Shown piece after piece: positions 1 to 7,898 of a stretch of 64,000 bases of DNA. This stretch comes from Urechidicola croceus. GTDB taxonomy: Bacteria; Bacteroidota; Bacteroidia; Flavobacteriales; Flavobacteriaceae. Made by a program: the position numbers and the translations under genes. The notes beneath the pieces were generated by a model. It was not told where the DNA came from. It did not search any database and saw only the letters and a program-made list of their open reading frames with translations. The stretch spans positions 124,001 to 188,000 of the forward strand of contig CAJIZG010000005.1 in NCBI GenBank assembly GCA_905181865.1, read 5' to 3'. Within the stretch, counting starts at the first letter, position 1. Each line of letters starts with the position of its first letter.

Positions 1-512
1 ACACAAGTCCCCTCTTCAAACTCACCGTTCTTCATTTTCTCAAAAAGAGCTATATTTTCTTCAATAGACCTATTTCTATGCGGGCTGTTAGAACCGACTT
101 CAGTCGGAGTGCCTTTTTGTGCTCTTATTTTTTCTGATGATTGCTCATCGATATAAGCTTTCCCTTCTTTTATAAGCGTAATAGCCCAATCATATAATTG
201 CTGAAAATAATCTGAAGAATACAATTCCTTGTCCCATTGAAATCCTAACCAAGTGACATCTTTTTTAATAGCATCGACATACTCTTGCTCTTCTTTTGCA
301 GGATTGGTATCGTCAAAACGCAAATTAACAGGAGCGTTATAGCGTTCGCCCAAACCGAAGTTTAAACAAATAGACGCTGCATGCCCAATGTGTAAATAGC
401 CATTTGGTTCTGGTGGAAATCGAAAACGTAACTTGTTTTTATCCAACCCATTTGCCAAATCTCCTTCAACGATTTGTTCTATAAAATTTAATGATTTTGC
501 TTCTTCACTCAT
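1..512 (-). CDS. glnS: Glutaminyl-tRNA synthetase (N-terminal part, runs off window)
   Basis: Read on the minus strand from the ATG at 512-510, this gives a 170-residue N-terminal piece of a class I aminoacyl-tRNA synthetase that charges tRNA-Gln in the cytoplasm. The protein begins [10 protein letters not shown]. The [12 protein letters not shown] signature is at residues 33-44, with HIGH at 41-44, followed by LRFDDTNP and a WLGFQWD segment typical of GlnRS/GluRS. The eukaryote-like spelling of the HIGH region favours GlnRS over GluRS. The gene is divergent from folB, with a palindromic repeat in the spacer. The KMSKS loop and anticodon domain lie beyond base 1. Confidence 0.93.
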   Translation of the reverse strand, partial: MSEEAKSLNFIEQIVEGDLANGLDKNKLRFRFPPEPNGYLHIGHAASICLNFGLGERYNAPVNLRFDDTNPAKEEQEYVDAIKKDVTWLGFQWDKELYSSDYFQQLYDWAITLIKEGKAYIDEQSSEKIRAQKGTPTEVGSNSPHRNRSIEENIALFEKMKNGEFEEGTC

Positions 513-577
513 ACTTTCAAAAATGAAGTGCAAAATTATGAATTTCCAATGGAATAATTATAGAATATAGGGTTATT

Positions 578-629
578 GTCATTCCTGCTCGGTCATTGAG
601 CGGAGTCGAAATGACCGAGCAGGAATGAC
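578..629. repeat. REP-like palindromic repeat, copy 1
   Basis: Arms of 19-20 bases (578-597 and 611-629) are perfectly complementary around a GAGCGGAGTCGAA core. The hairpin has no T-tract and lies between divergent glnS and folB, so it is unlikely to be a terminator. The core recurs in altered form at 15280-15298 and 16512-16535, which marks it as a dispersed repeat family. Confidence 0.75.
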
Positions 630-667
630 AGGTCATCTTTAATTAGAATAGATTCAAAATCTAGAAG

Positions 668-675
668 TATATTTG
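668..675 (+). promoter_or_regulatory. Putative folB promoter -7 box
   Basis: TATATTTG fits the Bacteroidota -7 consensus TAnnTTTG and lies 14 bases before the folB ATG. The expected start point about 7 bases downstream gives a very short leader. No good TTTG -33 element is visible. Confidence 0.5.
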
Positions 676-689
676 CAAAAAGAAATTTA

Positions 690-1052
690 ATGGGAATCAT
701 AAAAGTAGAAAATATTCGGCTATTTGCATATCACGGCTGTTTGGTAGAAGAAGGAAAGATTGGGTCTGATTATCGAGTAGATTTGAAGGTGAAAGCAGAT
801 CTAGCAAAATCGACGCAATCAGATGACCTTAATGATACGGTGGATTACGTACATCTAAATCTTATAGTTAAAGAGGAAATGGCCGTAAGAGCCAAACTCT
901 TAGAGCATGTGGCCGATCGAATTATTCGTAGGATATTTATTGAAATTCCTATGGTGACGACAGCGAACGTAGATGTTTCTAAAATAAATCCACCGATAGG
1001 AGGAAATGTTGAAATGGTAACTGTTTCATTAAGTAGAAAAAGGAAAGTTTAA
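690..1052 (+). CDS. folB: Dihydroneopterin aldolase
   Basis: FolB converts 7,8-dihydroneopterin to 6-hydroxymethyl-dihydropterin and glycolaldehyde in folate synthesis (cytoplasm). The 120-residue length is that of the family. AYHGCLVEEGKIGSDY (residues 13-28) carries the active-site Tyr and Glu, DDLNDTVDY (45-53) is the pterin/dimer segment, and VSKINPPI (96-103) holds the catalytic Lys98. The gene is divergent from glnS and followed by tRNA-Cys. The start is supported by the -7 box just upstream and by the family N-terminus. Confidence 0.93.
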   Translation: MGIIKVENIRLFAYHGCLVEEGKIGSDYRVDLKVKADLAKSTQSDDLNDTVDYVHLNLIVKEEMAVRAKLLEHVADRIIRRIFIEIPMVTTANVDVSKINPPIGGNVEMVTVSLSRKRKV

Positions 1053-1058
1053 AAATAC

Positions 1059-1088
1059 TTGTCTGCAAATTAAAAATACTTAAATTTG
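1059..1088 (+). promoter_or_regulatory. Promoter of tRNA-Cys (TTG-N19-TAAATTTG)
   Basis: TTG at 1059-1061 is separated by 19 bases from TAAATTTG at 1081-1088. This is a near-ideal match to the Bacteroidota primary-sigma consensus. The expected start point is around 1095, just before the tRNA at 1099. Confidence 0.75.
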
Positions 1089-1098
1089 CAGCCTTAAT

Positions 1099-1169
1099 GG
1101 CGTCGTGGCCGAGTGGCTAGGCAGAGCTCTGCAAAAGCTTGTACATCGGTTCGAATCCGTTCGACGCCT
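1099..1169 (+). tRNA. tRNA-Cys (GCA)
   Basis: The acceptor stem GGCGTCG (1099-1105) pairs with CGACGCC (1162-1168). The anticodon stem-loop is GAGCT-CTGCAAA-AGCTT with anticodon GCA, the T-arm contains GGTTCGAATCC, and the discriminator base is T, which is characteristic of tRNA-Cys. No CCA is encoded. A strong promoter precedes it and a T-rich hairpin follows. Confidence 0.95.
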
Positions 1170-1170
1170 C

Positions 1171-1206
1171 AAAAACCGTTTCTGTAAAAGGAGACGGTTT
1201 TTTATT
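1171..1206 (+). terminator. Rho-independent terminator after tRNA-Cys
   Basis: AAAAACCGTTTC (1171-1182) pairs with GAGACGGTTTTT (1191-1202), with one G-U pair and an 8-base loop. It is followed by more T. Confidence 0.8.
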
Positions 1207-1259
1207 TTCTTTAGCTTTTTAATTTATTTAATTTTAGCACCTTTACGCAAATTATCAAA

Positions 1260-2120
1260 ATGAAAATATACCCCATAGAAACTGGCAACTTTAAACTAGA
1301 TGGAGGAGCAATGTTTGGTGTTGTCCCTAAGGTTCTTTGGCAAAAAACAAATCCAGCCGATAAAAATAACTTGATCGATTTAAGCATGCGGTGTATGTTG
1401 ATTGAAGATGGAGATCGACTGATATTGATTGATACCGGCATGGGGAATAAGCAATCTGAAAAGTTTTTTGGATATTATTATTTATTTGGAGATTTTACGC
1501 TGGATAGTTCGTTGGCCAAATTGGGTTTTCATAGAGATGATATTACCGATGTTTTTTTAACCCATTTACATTTTGATCATTGCGGAGGTTCGATTCAATT
1601 AAATTCCACTAAAACAGGGTTTGAATCTGCTTTTAAAAACGCAAAATTTTGGTCGAATGAAAATCATTGGAATTGGGCGTTAGATCCAAATAGTAGAGAA
1701 AAAGCATCCTTTTTAACAGAAAATATTCAACCAATAGAAGAAAGTGGACAATTGAATTTTGTAAAGTTGTCTCAAAATAGTCGGTTGCAAAATACAGCCT
1801 TGGGATTTGATGTTTATTTGGCGGATGGCCATACGGAAAAGCAGATGATTCCTATGCTAAATTATCAAGGTAAAAAGGTCGTCTTTATGGCCGATTTACT
1901 ACCTACAACGGGTCATATTCCGCTTCCATTTGTTATGGGATATGATACGCGTCCGTTGCGTACGATGGATGAAAAACAACAATTTTTGAACAAAGCAGCA
2001 GATGAGAATTTCTATTTGTTTTTGGAACATGATTCTCAAACAGAACTATGCACCGTTCAACACACTGAAAAAGGTGTCCGTTTAAAGGATACTTTTAAAT
2101 TTAATGAGATTTTCGAATAA
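1260..2120 (+). CDS. MBL-fold metallohydrolase
   Basis: A 286-residue metallo-beta-lactamase-fold enzyme. THLHFDHCGG gives the HxHxDH zinc motif with His102, His104, Asp106 and His107. Further candidate ligands are in ADGHTEKQ and FMADLLP, and in FLEHDSQ near the end. There is no signal peptide, so it is probably cytoplasmic. Its architecture resembles the lactonase/quorum-quenching and glyoxalase-II-like branch, but the substrate cannot be told. It lies 15 bases before the S8 protease gene in the same direction, so the two may be cotranscribed. Confidence 0.85.
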   Translation: MKIYPIETGNFKLDGGAMFGVVPKVLWQKTNPADKNNLIDLSMRCMLIEDGDRLILIDTGMGNKQSEKFFGYYYLFGDFTLDSSLAKLGFHRDDITDVFLTHLHFDHCGGSIQLNSTKTGFESAFKNAKFWSNENHWNWALDPNSREKASFLTENIQPIEESGQLNFVKLSQNSRLQNTALGFDVYLADGHTEKQMIPMLNYQGKKVVFMADLLPTTGHIPLPFVMGYDTRPLRTMDEKQQFLNKAADENFYLFLEHDSQTELCTVQHTEKGVRLKDTFKFNEIFE

Positions 2121-2135
2121 AATAAATAAAATAAC

Positions 2136-3794
2136 ATGAATAATAAAATTGTTTTAGGCCTATCTTTAATACTTACAGCTTGCAGCACAACGAAAGGGAT
2201 TCATAAGAAACCTTTAGCGTATCAAAAAGTAACGGTAGTGAACATTCCAGCGAAGAAAGGAATTATGTCTGAGGAGGAAATTCAAAAATGGTCACATGCA
2301 GACGTTGCTTCAGATTCAATACCTGGTATGAGTATACAAAAAGCATATGAGTTTGTGGCCGATAAAAAGGGGGCAATCGTAGTTGTAGCGGTCATAGATT
2401 CTGGAATTGATATAGGCCATGAAGATTTAAAAGATAATATTTGGACTAATTCAGGTGAAATTGCGGGTAACGGGAAGGACGATGATAGAAACGGATATAT
2501 AGATGACGTATATGGATGGAACTTTTTTGGAAGTGAAGAAGGAAAATCTACTCCAGAGCAATTAGAGATTACTCGAATTTACGGACCATTGAAGATAAAG
2601 TATGATGGAATATCTGAAGAAGATCTCTCGAAAAAAGAGAAGAAAGAATATGCATATTACAAAAAAATTGAAAGCGATTTTAATGAGATGGTCAATGAAG
2701 ATGAGGAGAAATTAAAATTTTATAAGAGTTTAGAGGAAGGGTTAAAAACCAGCGACGCCAATGCTCAGAAAAAATTAAAAAAATCAACGTATTCTATGGC
2801 AGACCTTCAAACGCTTTCTAAAGAAGATCAGCATCCATTGTTGGTGAGAGCTTTATCAACTGGATTGTCAGTAGACGATATGTTAGATCAGATTGGTGAT
2901 GGTGTAGCTCATTTTCAAACAAAGTTAGATGTGAATTTAAATATAGAGTTTGACGGCAGAAGTATTACTGGCGATGATCCATATAATTATAAAGACAAAA
3001 GATATGGGAATGCATTTGTAGTAGGTTCTTTGGAAGATGAAATGCACGGTACGCATGTGGCAGGAATTACCTTGGCAACTCGAAACAACGGTGTTGGAGT
3101 GAACGGTGTTTCGAACAATGTGAAATTAATGACGGTTAGAGCGGTGCCTGATGGAGATGAATATGACAAAGATGTGGCATTAGCAATTCGATATGCGGTG
3201 GATAGCGGTGCTAAAGTAATTAATATGAGTTTTGGAAAAAGTTATTCTACAAACCCAGAATGGGTTTATAAAGCCATAAAATATGCGGCTAAAAAGGATG
3301 TGTTATTGGTAAATGCAGCAGGGAACGATTCAAAAAATATAGATGTGGAAGATACTTTTCCCACAGATGCACCAGATAAGGTGAATGAAGTCGCTGATAA
3401 TGTTTTGACCATAGGTTCAATGACACGAAACTATAATGAAAAGTTGGTATCATCCTTTTCAAATTATGGAAAATTGAACGTAGATATTTTTGCTCCGGGA
3501 TCAGAGATTTATTCTACAATTCCAAAGAATGAATATGATACTTTTCAGGGGACATCAATGGCGGCACCGGCTGTTGCTGGCGTTGCAGCACTAATCCGTT
3601 CTTATTACCCAGAACTTTCTGCAAGTCAGGTAAAACATATTATAATGAACTCGGGTACTAAAATTAATTTTGAGGTGATTCTTCCAGATACGAAGGACGA
3701 AATGGTACCATTTTCTGACCTATCAGTTTCAGGAAATATTATAAATGCTTACAATGCGCTGGTGTTGGCAGATAGAACTGTAAACGGTAAATAA
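2136..3794 (+). CDS. S8 (subtilisin-like) serine protease lipoprotein
   Basis: A 552-residue exported protease. The lipobox LTAC places the lipid-anchored Cys at 16. The catalytic triad is visible: Asp88 in VIDSGID, His304 in HGTHVAG and Ser474 in GTSMAAP, with oxyanion Asn397 in AAGND. A Lys/Glu-rich insertion of about 170 residues (roughly 130-300) sits between Asp and His. Many Bacteroidota S8 lipoproteins have such an insertion; its role is not known here. No type IX secretion C-terminal domain is apparent, so it is probably anchored in the envelope. Confidence 0.92.
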   Translation: MNNKIVLGLSLILTACSTTKGIHKKPLAYQKVTVVNIPAKKGIMSEEEIQKWSHADVASDSIPGMSIQKAYEFVADKKGAIVVVAVIDSGIDIGHEDLKDNIWTNSGEIAGNGKDDDRNGYIDDVYGWNFFGSEEGKSTPEQLEITRIYGPLKIKYDGISEEDLSKKEKKEYAYYKKIESDFNEMVNEDEEKLKFYKSLEEGLKTSDANAQKKLKKSTYSMADLQTLSKEDQHPLLVRALSTGLSVDDMLDQIGDGVAHFQTKLDVNLNIEFDGRSITGDDPYNYKDKRYGNAFVVGSLEDEMHGTHVAGITLATRNNGVGVNGVSNNVKLMTVRAVPDGDEYDKDVALAIRYAVDSGAKVINMSFGKSYSTNPEWVYKAIKYAAKKDVLLVNAAGNDSKNIDVEDTFPTDAPDKVNEVADNVLTIGSMTRNYNEKLVSSFSNYGKLNVDIFAPGSEIYSTIPKNEYDTFQGTSMAAPAVAGVAALIRSYYPELSASQVKHIIMNSGTKINFEVILPDTKDEMVPFSDLSVSGNIINAYNALVLADRTVNGK

Positions 3795-3830
3795 TAGTTG
3801 AAAATAGTACAGATGAAACGCGTATGTTAA

Positions 3831-3854
3831 AATTTTCATGACACAATGAAAATT
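3831..3854. other. Weak inverted repeat between S8 and M1 genes
   Basis: AATTTTCAT and ATGAAAATT are 9-base arms around GACACA, 46 bases before the M1 start. It could be a weak terminator or leader hairpin; there is no T-tract. Confidence 0.3.
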
Positions 3855-3900
3855 CATAGCGAATAGCTTGTGATCGTTAAAAAACAATAAATATAATCAT

Positions 3901-5718
3901 ATGAAAAGAATATTTTTTGCAGTAATACTAACCGTATCAGCTGTATCGACGCAAGCACAAAGTAATTCAACATATTGGCAACAGCATGTTGACTATACAA
4001 TGGATATTGATATGGACGTAGACACCTATCAATACGAGGGTAAGCAGAAATTGAGATATACCAATAACTCTCCCGATGTATTGGATCAGGTTTTTTATCA
4101 TTTGTATTTTAATGCCTTTCAACCAAATTCTGAAATGTATGCGCATTCACAAAATATTCCTGATCCGGATAGAAGGTTTATCCAGAATGTTTCGAATTTG
4201 GTTAATTTAAGGCCTGATCAAATAGGATTTATTGAAGTGGAATCCTTAAAGCAGGATGGTAAAAAGGTGCAATATGAGGTTATAGGAACCATCTTAAAAG
4301 TATATGTAAACAAACCAATTAAAGCGGGTGCATCTTCAACTTTTACGATGGAGTATAAAGCTCAAGTTCCAGAACAAACAAGAAGATCTGGGCGAAATAA
4401 TAAAGAAGGAATAGCACTTTCTATGGCACAATGGTACCCTAAAATGGCCGAATATGATATTGAAGGTTGGCATACGGACCCCTATATCGCTCACGAATTT
4501 CATGGAGTTTGGGGTGATTTTGACGTAACCATTCATATTGATAAGAGGTATACGATTGGTGGTACGGGATATCTTCAAAATCCACAAGAAATAGGCCATG
4601 GTTATGAGGATAAAAGTAAACTCATAAAGCAATCAAAAGGAACTAAATTGTCTTGGCATTTTAAAGCGCCGAATGTGCATGATTTTATGTGGGCTGCAGA
4701 TCCAGAATATACCCATGATATAAAAGAAGGGCCAAACGGAGTAAAGCTTCATTTTTTATATAAAAAGGACTTGAAAAATAAGGCAGATTGGTTAGTAATG
4801 GAAGATATTGCCGTAAAATCTATGGAATATTATAATGGACTAGTAGGAGATTATCCGTACAAGCAATACTCTATAATTCAAGCAGGCGATGGCGGTATGG
4901 AGTATGGAATGTCAACATTAATAACCGCGAATAGAAAAATAAGCAGTTTAATAGGTGTAATGACACATGAGTTGGCACATTCCTGGTTTCAATTTATTTT
5001 GGCATCAAATGAAAGTAAGCATGCTTGGATGGATGAAGGTTTTACAACCTATATGGATGATAGAATGACGAGCGACATTTTGATGGATAAAAAAGCACCG
5101 AATCCATTTGCAGGATCTTATAGGAATTATTTCACATATGTAGATATTGGTTGGCAAGAGTCACAGTCTACGCATATAGACCGCTATAAAAGAGAGCGAG
5201 TAGCGAGTTCAAATGCTTATAGTAAAGGGTGTGTGTTTTTAGCGCAGTTGGGCTATGTAATTGGTCAAGAGAATTTGGATAATACCTTAAAAAAATACTT
5301 TAGAGATTTTAAGTTTAAACATCCAACTCCCAATGATATCATGCGATCTGCAGAGAAAATTTCTGGAATGCAATTGGATTGGTATTTGAATGAATGGACA
5401 CAAACAACGCATACTATTGATTATGGCATTAAGGTTATAGCGAATACTAAAATAACCTTAGAAAGAGTTGGCAGAATGCCAATGCCTATTGATGTATCTG
5501 TAACCTACATGGATGGTACGGCGGAAAATTTTCATATTCCTTTGCGAATGGCTTTAGGAAATAAACCAACGGACGCTATAGTTATTGAAAATTGGGCCTG
5601 GGCATTTCCTACTTATTCGTTCAAGGTTTCAAAAGACATTAAAAAGGTAGAGATTGATCCATCTCAGATGATGGCGGATGTAGAAAGAAATAATAATATT
5701 GTTGAAATAGACGACTAA
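3901..5718 (+). CDS. M1 family metallopeptidase, secreted
   Basis: A 605-residue zinc aminopeptidase-type protein with a signal peptide (about residues 1-20, ending TQAQ). THELAHSW carries zinc ligands His356 and His360 and catalytic Glu357. The third ligand Glu379 lies in WMDEGF 19 residues after His360, as in gluzincins. GGMEYGM (331-337) corresponds to the GxMEN substrate-binding motif. It probably trims peptides in the periplasm or outside the cell. It is oriented like the preceding S8 protease but separated by about 105 bases. Confidence 0.92.
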   Translation: MKRIFFAVILTVSAVSTQAQSNSTYWQQHVDYTMDIDMDVDTYQYEGKQKLRYTNNSPDVLDQVFYHLYFNAFQPNSEMYAHSQNIPDPDRRFIQNVSNLVNLRPDQIGFIEVESLKQDGKKVQYEVIGTILKVYVNKPIKAGASSTFTMEYKAQVPEQTRRSGRNNKEGIALSMAQWYPKMAEYDIEGWHTDPYIAHEFHGVWGDFDVTIHIDKRYTIGGTGYLQNPQEIGHGYEDKSKLIKQSKGTKLSWHFKAPNVHDFMWAADPEYTHDIKEGPNGVKLHFLYKKDLKNKADWLVMEDIAVKSMEYYNGLVGDYPYKQYSIIQAGDGGMEYGMSTLITANRKISSLIGVMTHELAHSWFQFILASNESKHAWMDEGFTTYMDDRMTSDILMDKKAPNPFAGSYRNYFTYVDIGWQESQSTHIDRYKRERVASSNAYSKGCVFLAQLGYVIGQENLDNTLKKYFRDFKFKHPTPNDIMRSAEKISGMQLDWYLNEWTQTTHTIDYGIKVIANTKITLERVGRMPMPIDVSVTYMDGTAENFHIPLRMALGNKPTDAIVIENWAWAFPTYSFKVSKDIKKVEIDPSQMMADVERNNNIVEIDD

Positions 5719-5742
5719 CTTATACAACGAAATTGATAATCG

Positions 5743-6417
5743 TTAATTTTGAAAATGTTCAATAAAATTCTTGATATTCAGGGTTTTTTGAGGAATAATA
5801 CCTTTTAGAAACAGTAAAACTCCGAAGATGATAAGTACAATTCCGATTGCTCGGTTTATTTTGCGAATCACATTTGGGGTTAGTTTCTTTTTGAGTTGTT
5901 TTGCCAAGAGTATTTTTCCAAGATCGGTAATAAAATAGGTGATTATAATTGTTATAAAAAACGTAAAAATTCGATGTTCGTCCATTTCTAATGAAGGACT
6001 GATTCCTAAAACCATTAGTAACCAAAAGGCTAGGAGGCCTATATTGATGAAATTTAATAAAAACCCTTTTAATATCAAACCCACGTAATTTTTCTTAATT
6101 GGAGTAGCAAAAGTCTCTTGTTGGATAGGGGTTCTATTTTCCTTTTTCAAATACATTCCCACTCCATAAATAAAAAGAATTAGGCCTCCAATAAAAAATA
6201 GTTTAGGGTCGTCTTTAATTTTAGATAAAATTTGATGACTACCATAATACGCCAATAAGAGAAATACAATATCTGCTAAAACGACTCCAAGGTTAAACAC
6301 AATAGCTGCGCGGGCACCCTTTAAAATGCTCGTTTGAATCAACATAAAAAAAACGGGTCCAATCATAAAAGAAATCCCAATACCTATAGGGATCGCTTTA
6401 ACTATGTCTTCTATCAT
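5743..6417 (-). CDS. LysE family translocator
   Basis: A 224-residue inner-membrane protein with about six hydrophobic segments. The N-terminal GIGISFMIGPVFFMLIQTSI matches the G-x-x-x-GP-x-x-F signature of the LysE/RhtB amino-acid exporter superfamily. A short hydrophilic linker (about residues 93-108) separates the two halves. It probably exports an amino acid or similar solute; the substrate is unknown. It is convergent with the M1 gene and lies 6 bases downstream of the PaaE-like reductase, so the two are likely cotranscribed. Confidence 0.85.
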   Translation of the reverse strand: MIEDIVKAIPIGIGISFMIGPVFFMLIQTSILKGARAAIVFNLGVVLADIVFLLLAYYGSHQILSKIKDDPKLFFIGGLILFIYGVGMYLKKENRTPIQQETFATPIKKNYVGLILKGFLLNFINIGLLAFWLLMVLGISPSLEMDEHRIFTFFITIIITYFITDLGKILLAKQLKKKLTPNVIRKINRAIGIVLIIFGVLLFLKGIIPQKTLNIKNFIEHFQN

Positions 6418-6423
6418 ATAAAA

Positions 6424-7464
6424 TTACACATCATCAAAATCAATTGAAACTTGAGGAGTTGTTGGGTGGGCCTGACAGGTTAATATCAAACCCTCTTCTA
6501 ATTCAGAATCCGTTAAAATGGAATTTTTTTCCATTACCACTTTTCCTTTTGTAATGCGTGCTAAACAACTGCTGCAAATTCCGCCTTGACAAGAATACGG
6601 AGCATCTAAATCTTTATCTAGAGCTGCGTTTAAAATAAACTTCTTTTGTGGCATTACAAAGGTAGTTTTCTCATCATCTAGTGTAATCGTAATTTCAGAA
6701 TTCCCTGCAGGAACGGAGTGATCTTCGCTTACTTCTACAGGAACAGAAAACAATTCGAAGTGGATATTTTCTTCGGAAATATTATTGTCCAATAAAGTCT
6801 CTGTGACCGTTTTTATCATGCTTTTGGGGCCACATAAGAAGGCTTTGTCAAAAGTAGTTTTCTTGTATTTATTTCGCAAAAAGTAATTGGTATTTGCGGT
6901 ATCTATCCTACCAAATAAATCACCTTTAGTTTCTTCACGGCTATAGACGTAATGAACATTTAATCTGGTAGCATACAATTTTTTCAAAACTTCTAATCGT
7001 GCTCTAAAGATGGCGTCATTAACAGATTTGTTACCGTATATCAAGGTAAAAGTAGCGTCACCATGTAATGAGGCTTTTATCATAGACATGATTGGTGTAA
7101 TACCACTTCCTGCCGCAAAACCAATATAATTTTTTCCGCTTTCTGGTTTTAGCGTAAAACGACCTTCTGGTGTTGAAACTTCTAACTTGTCTCCTTCGTG
7201 TAATAAAGTAGTAGCGAAGACAGAAAAAGTTCCACCTTCAACAGCTTTAACGGCAATTGTTAAAATATCCGTATTTGGATCTGAACAAATAGAATAAGAG
7301 CGACGCACTTCTCTTCCATTCAATTCTTTTTTAATATTTAAGTATTGACCCGCCGTAAATTGATAATCCGTTTTTAATTTTTCCGGTACGTCAAATATTA
7401 TTGAAACTGCATCTGCCGTTTCTTTTTTTATTTCTTTTATTGATAGTTTATGGAATTTTGCCAT
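6424..7464 (-). CDS. PaaE-like ferredoxin/FAD/NAD(P)H oxidoreductase
   Basis: A 346-residue reductase with three modules. The FAD domain has RRSYSICS at 54-61. The NAD(P) domain has GFAAGSGITP at 115-124 and CGP at 211-213. A C-terminal plant-type 2Fe-2S domain has Cys292, Cys297, Cys300 and Cys330. This order is that of phenylacetyl-CoA epoxygenase subunit E and related electron-transfer proteins. No other paa genes are nearby, so the partner oxygenase or desaturase is unknown. It is the first gene of a probable two-gene unit with the LysE-type exporter. Confidence 0.88.
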   Translation of the reverse strand: MAKFHKLSIKEIKKETADAVSIIFDVPEKLKTDYQFTAGQYLNIKKELNGREVRRSYSICSDPNTDILTIAVKAVEGGTFSVFATTLLHEGDKLEVSTPEGRFTLKPESGKNYIGFAAGSGITPIMSMIKASLHGDATFTLIYGNKSVNDAIFRARLEVLKKLYATRLNVHYVYSREETKGDLFGRIDTANTNYFLRNKYKKTTFDKAFLCGPKSMIKTVTETLLDNNISEENIHFELFSVPVEVSEDHSVPAGNSEITITLDDEKTTFVMPQKKFILNAALDKDLDAPYSCQGGICSSCLARITKGKVVMEKNSILTDSELEEGLILTCQAHPTTPQVSIDFDDV

Positions 7465-7522
7465 TTCAAATTTTAATTAGATTACAAAAATAAGAAATGA
7501 CCAGTGCTTTCTGTAACATTTA

Positions 7523-7537
7523 TATAAATTTGTATTT
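7523..7537 (+). promoter_or_regulatory. Orphan promoter-like sequence before ABC remnant
   Basis: TATAAATTTGTATTT contains TAAATTTG, a TAnnTTTG box. The same 15-mer recurs at 7822-7836 before porW. It may be the surviving promoter of the deleted ABC gene. Confidence 0.3.
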
Positions 7538-7630
7538 GTAAAATCGAAATAATGATTTTTAATTCAAGGAAAACAGATTATGCCTTCTCAATTAATTGTA
7601 CTATCGCGTATGTGCCTATTTCATTGAATT

Positions 7631-7774
7631 ACGTTGTTGGTTTCAAGTCATGATTTAGGTCATATTACCGAAGTATGTGAGCGAATTGTGGTTTTAGACA
7701 AAGGAATTGTCATTAAAGATTTGATTACTTCTAGCGAAACATTACAAGAATTGGAATCTCATTTCTCCATGTAG
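7631..7774 (+). pseudogene. ABC transporter ATP-binding protein, 3' remnant
   Basis: A 47-codon open stretch ending at TAG 7772-7774 reads TLLVSSHDLGHITEVCERI and continues VVLDKGIVIKDL. This is the end of an ABC ATPase nucleotide-binding domain: beta-strand, H-loop His in SSHDL, then the D-loop-distal V-x-D-x-G-x strand. Walker A, the signature and Walker B are absent upstream, and no start codon precedes it. The gene has been reduced to its tail by deletion. Confidence 0.75.
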
Positions 7775-7823
7775 TTGTTTCATTTTGGCTTATAATTTAA
7801 GGGGGCAACTACGTTATTCTGTA

Positions 7824-7831
7824 TAAATTTG
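7824..7831 (+). promoter_or_regulatory. Putative porW promoter -7 box
   Basis: TAAATTTG matches TAnnTTTG, 68 bases before the TTG start of porW. No clear -33 element is visible. Confidence 0.4.
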
Positions 7832-7898
7832 TATTTTTACAAACTTGTGGCAATAATCTATATAGATATTAGTTAACATCAGCATAAAACAGTATTGC

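Noticed and set aside
2136-3794. Type IX secretion cargo among the exported enzymes
   Set aside because: No C-terminal T9SS sorting domain could be recognised in the S8, M1, C69 or esterase proteins; they have lipoboxes or simple signal peptides only.
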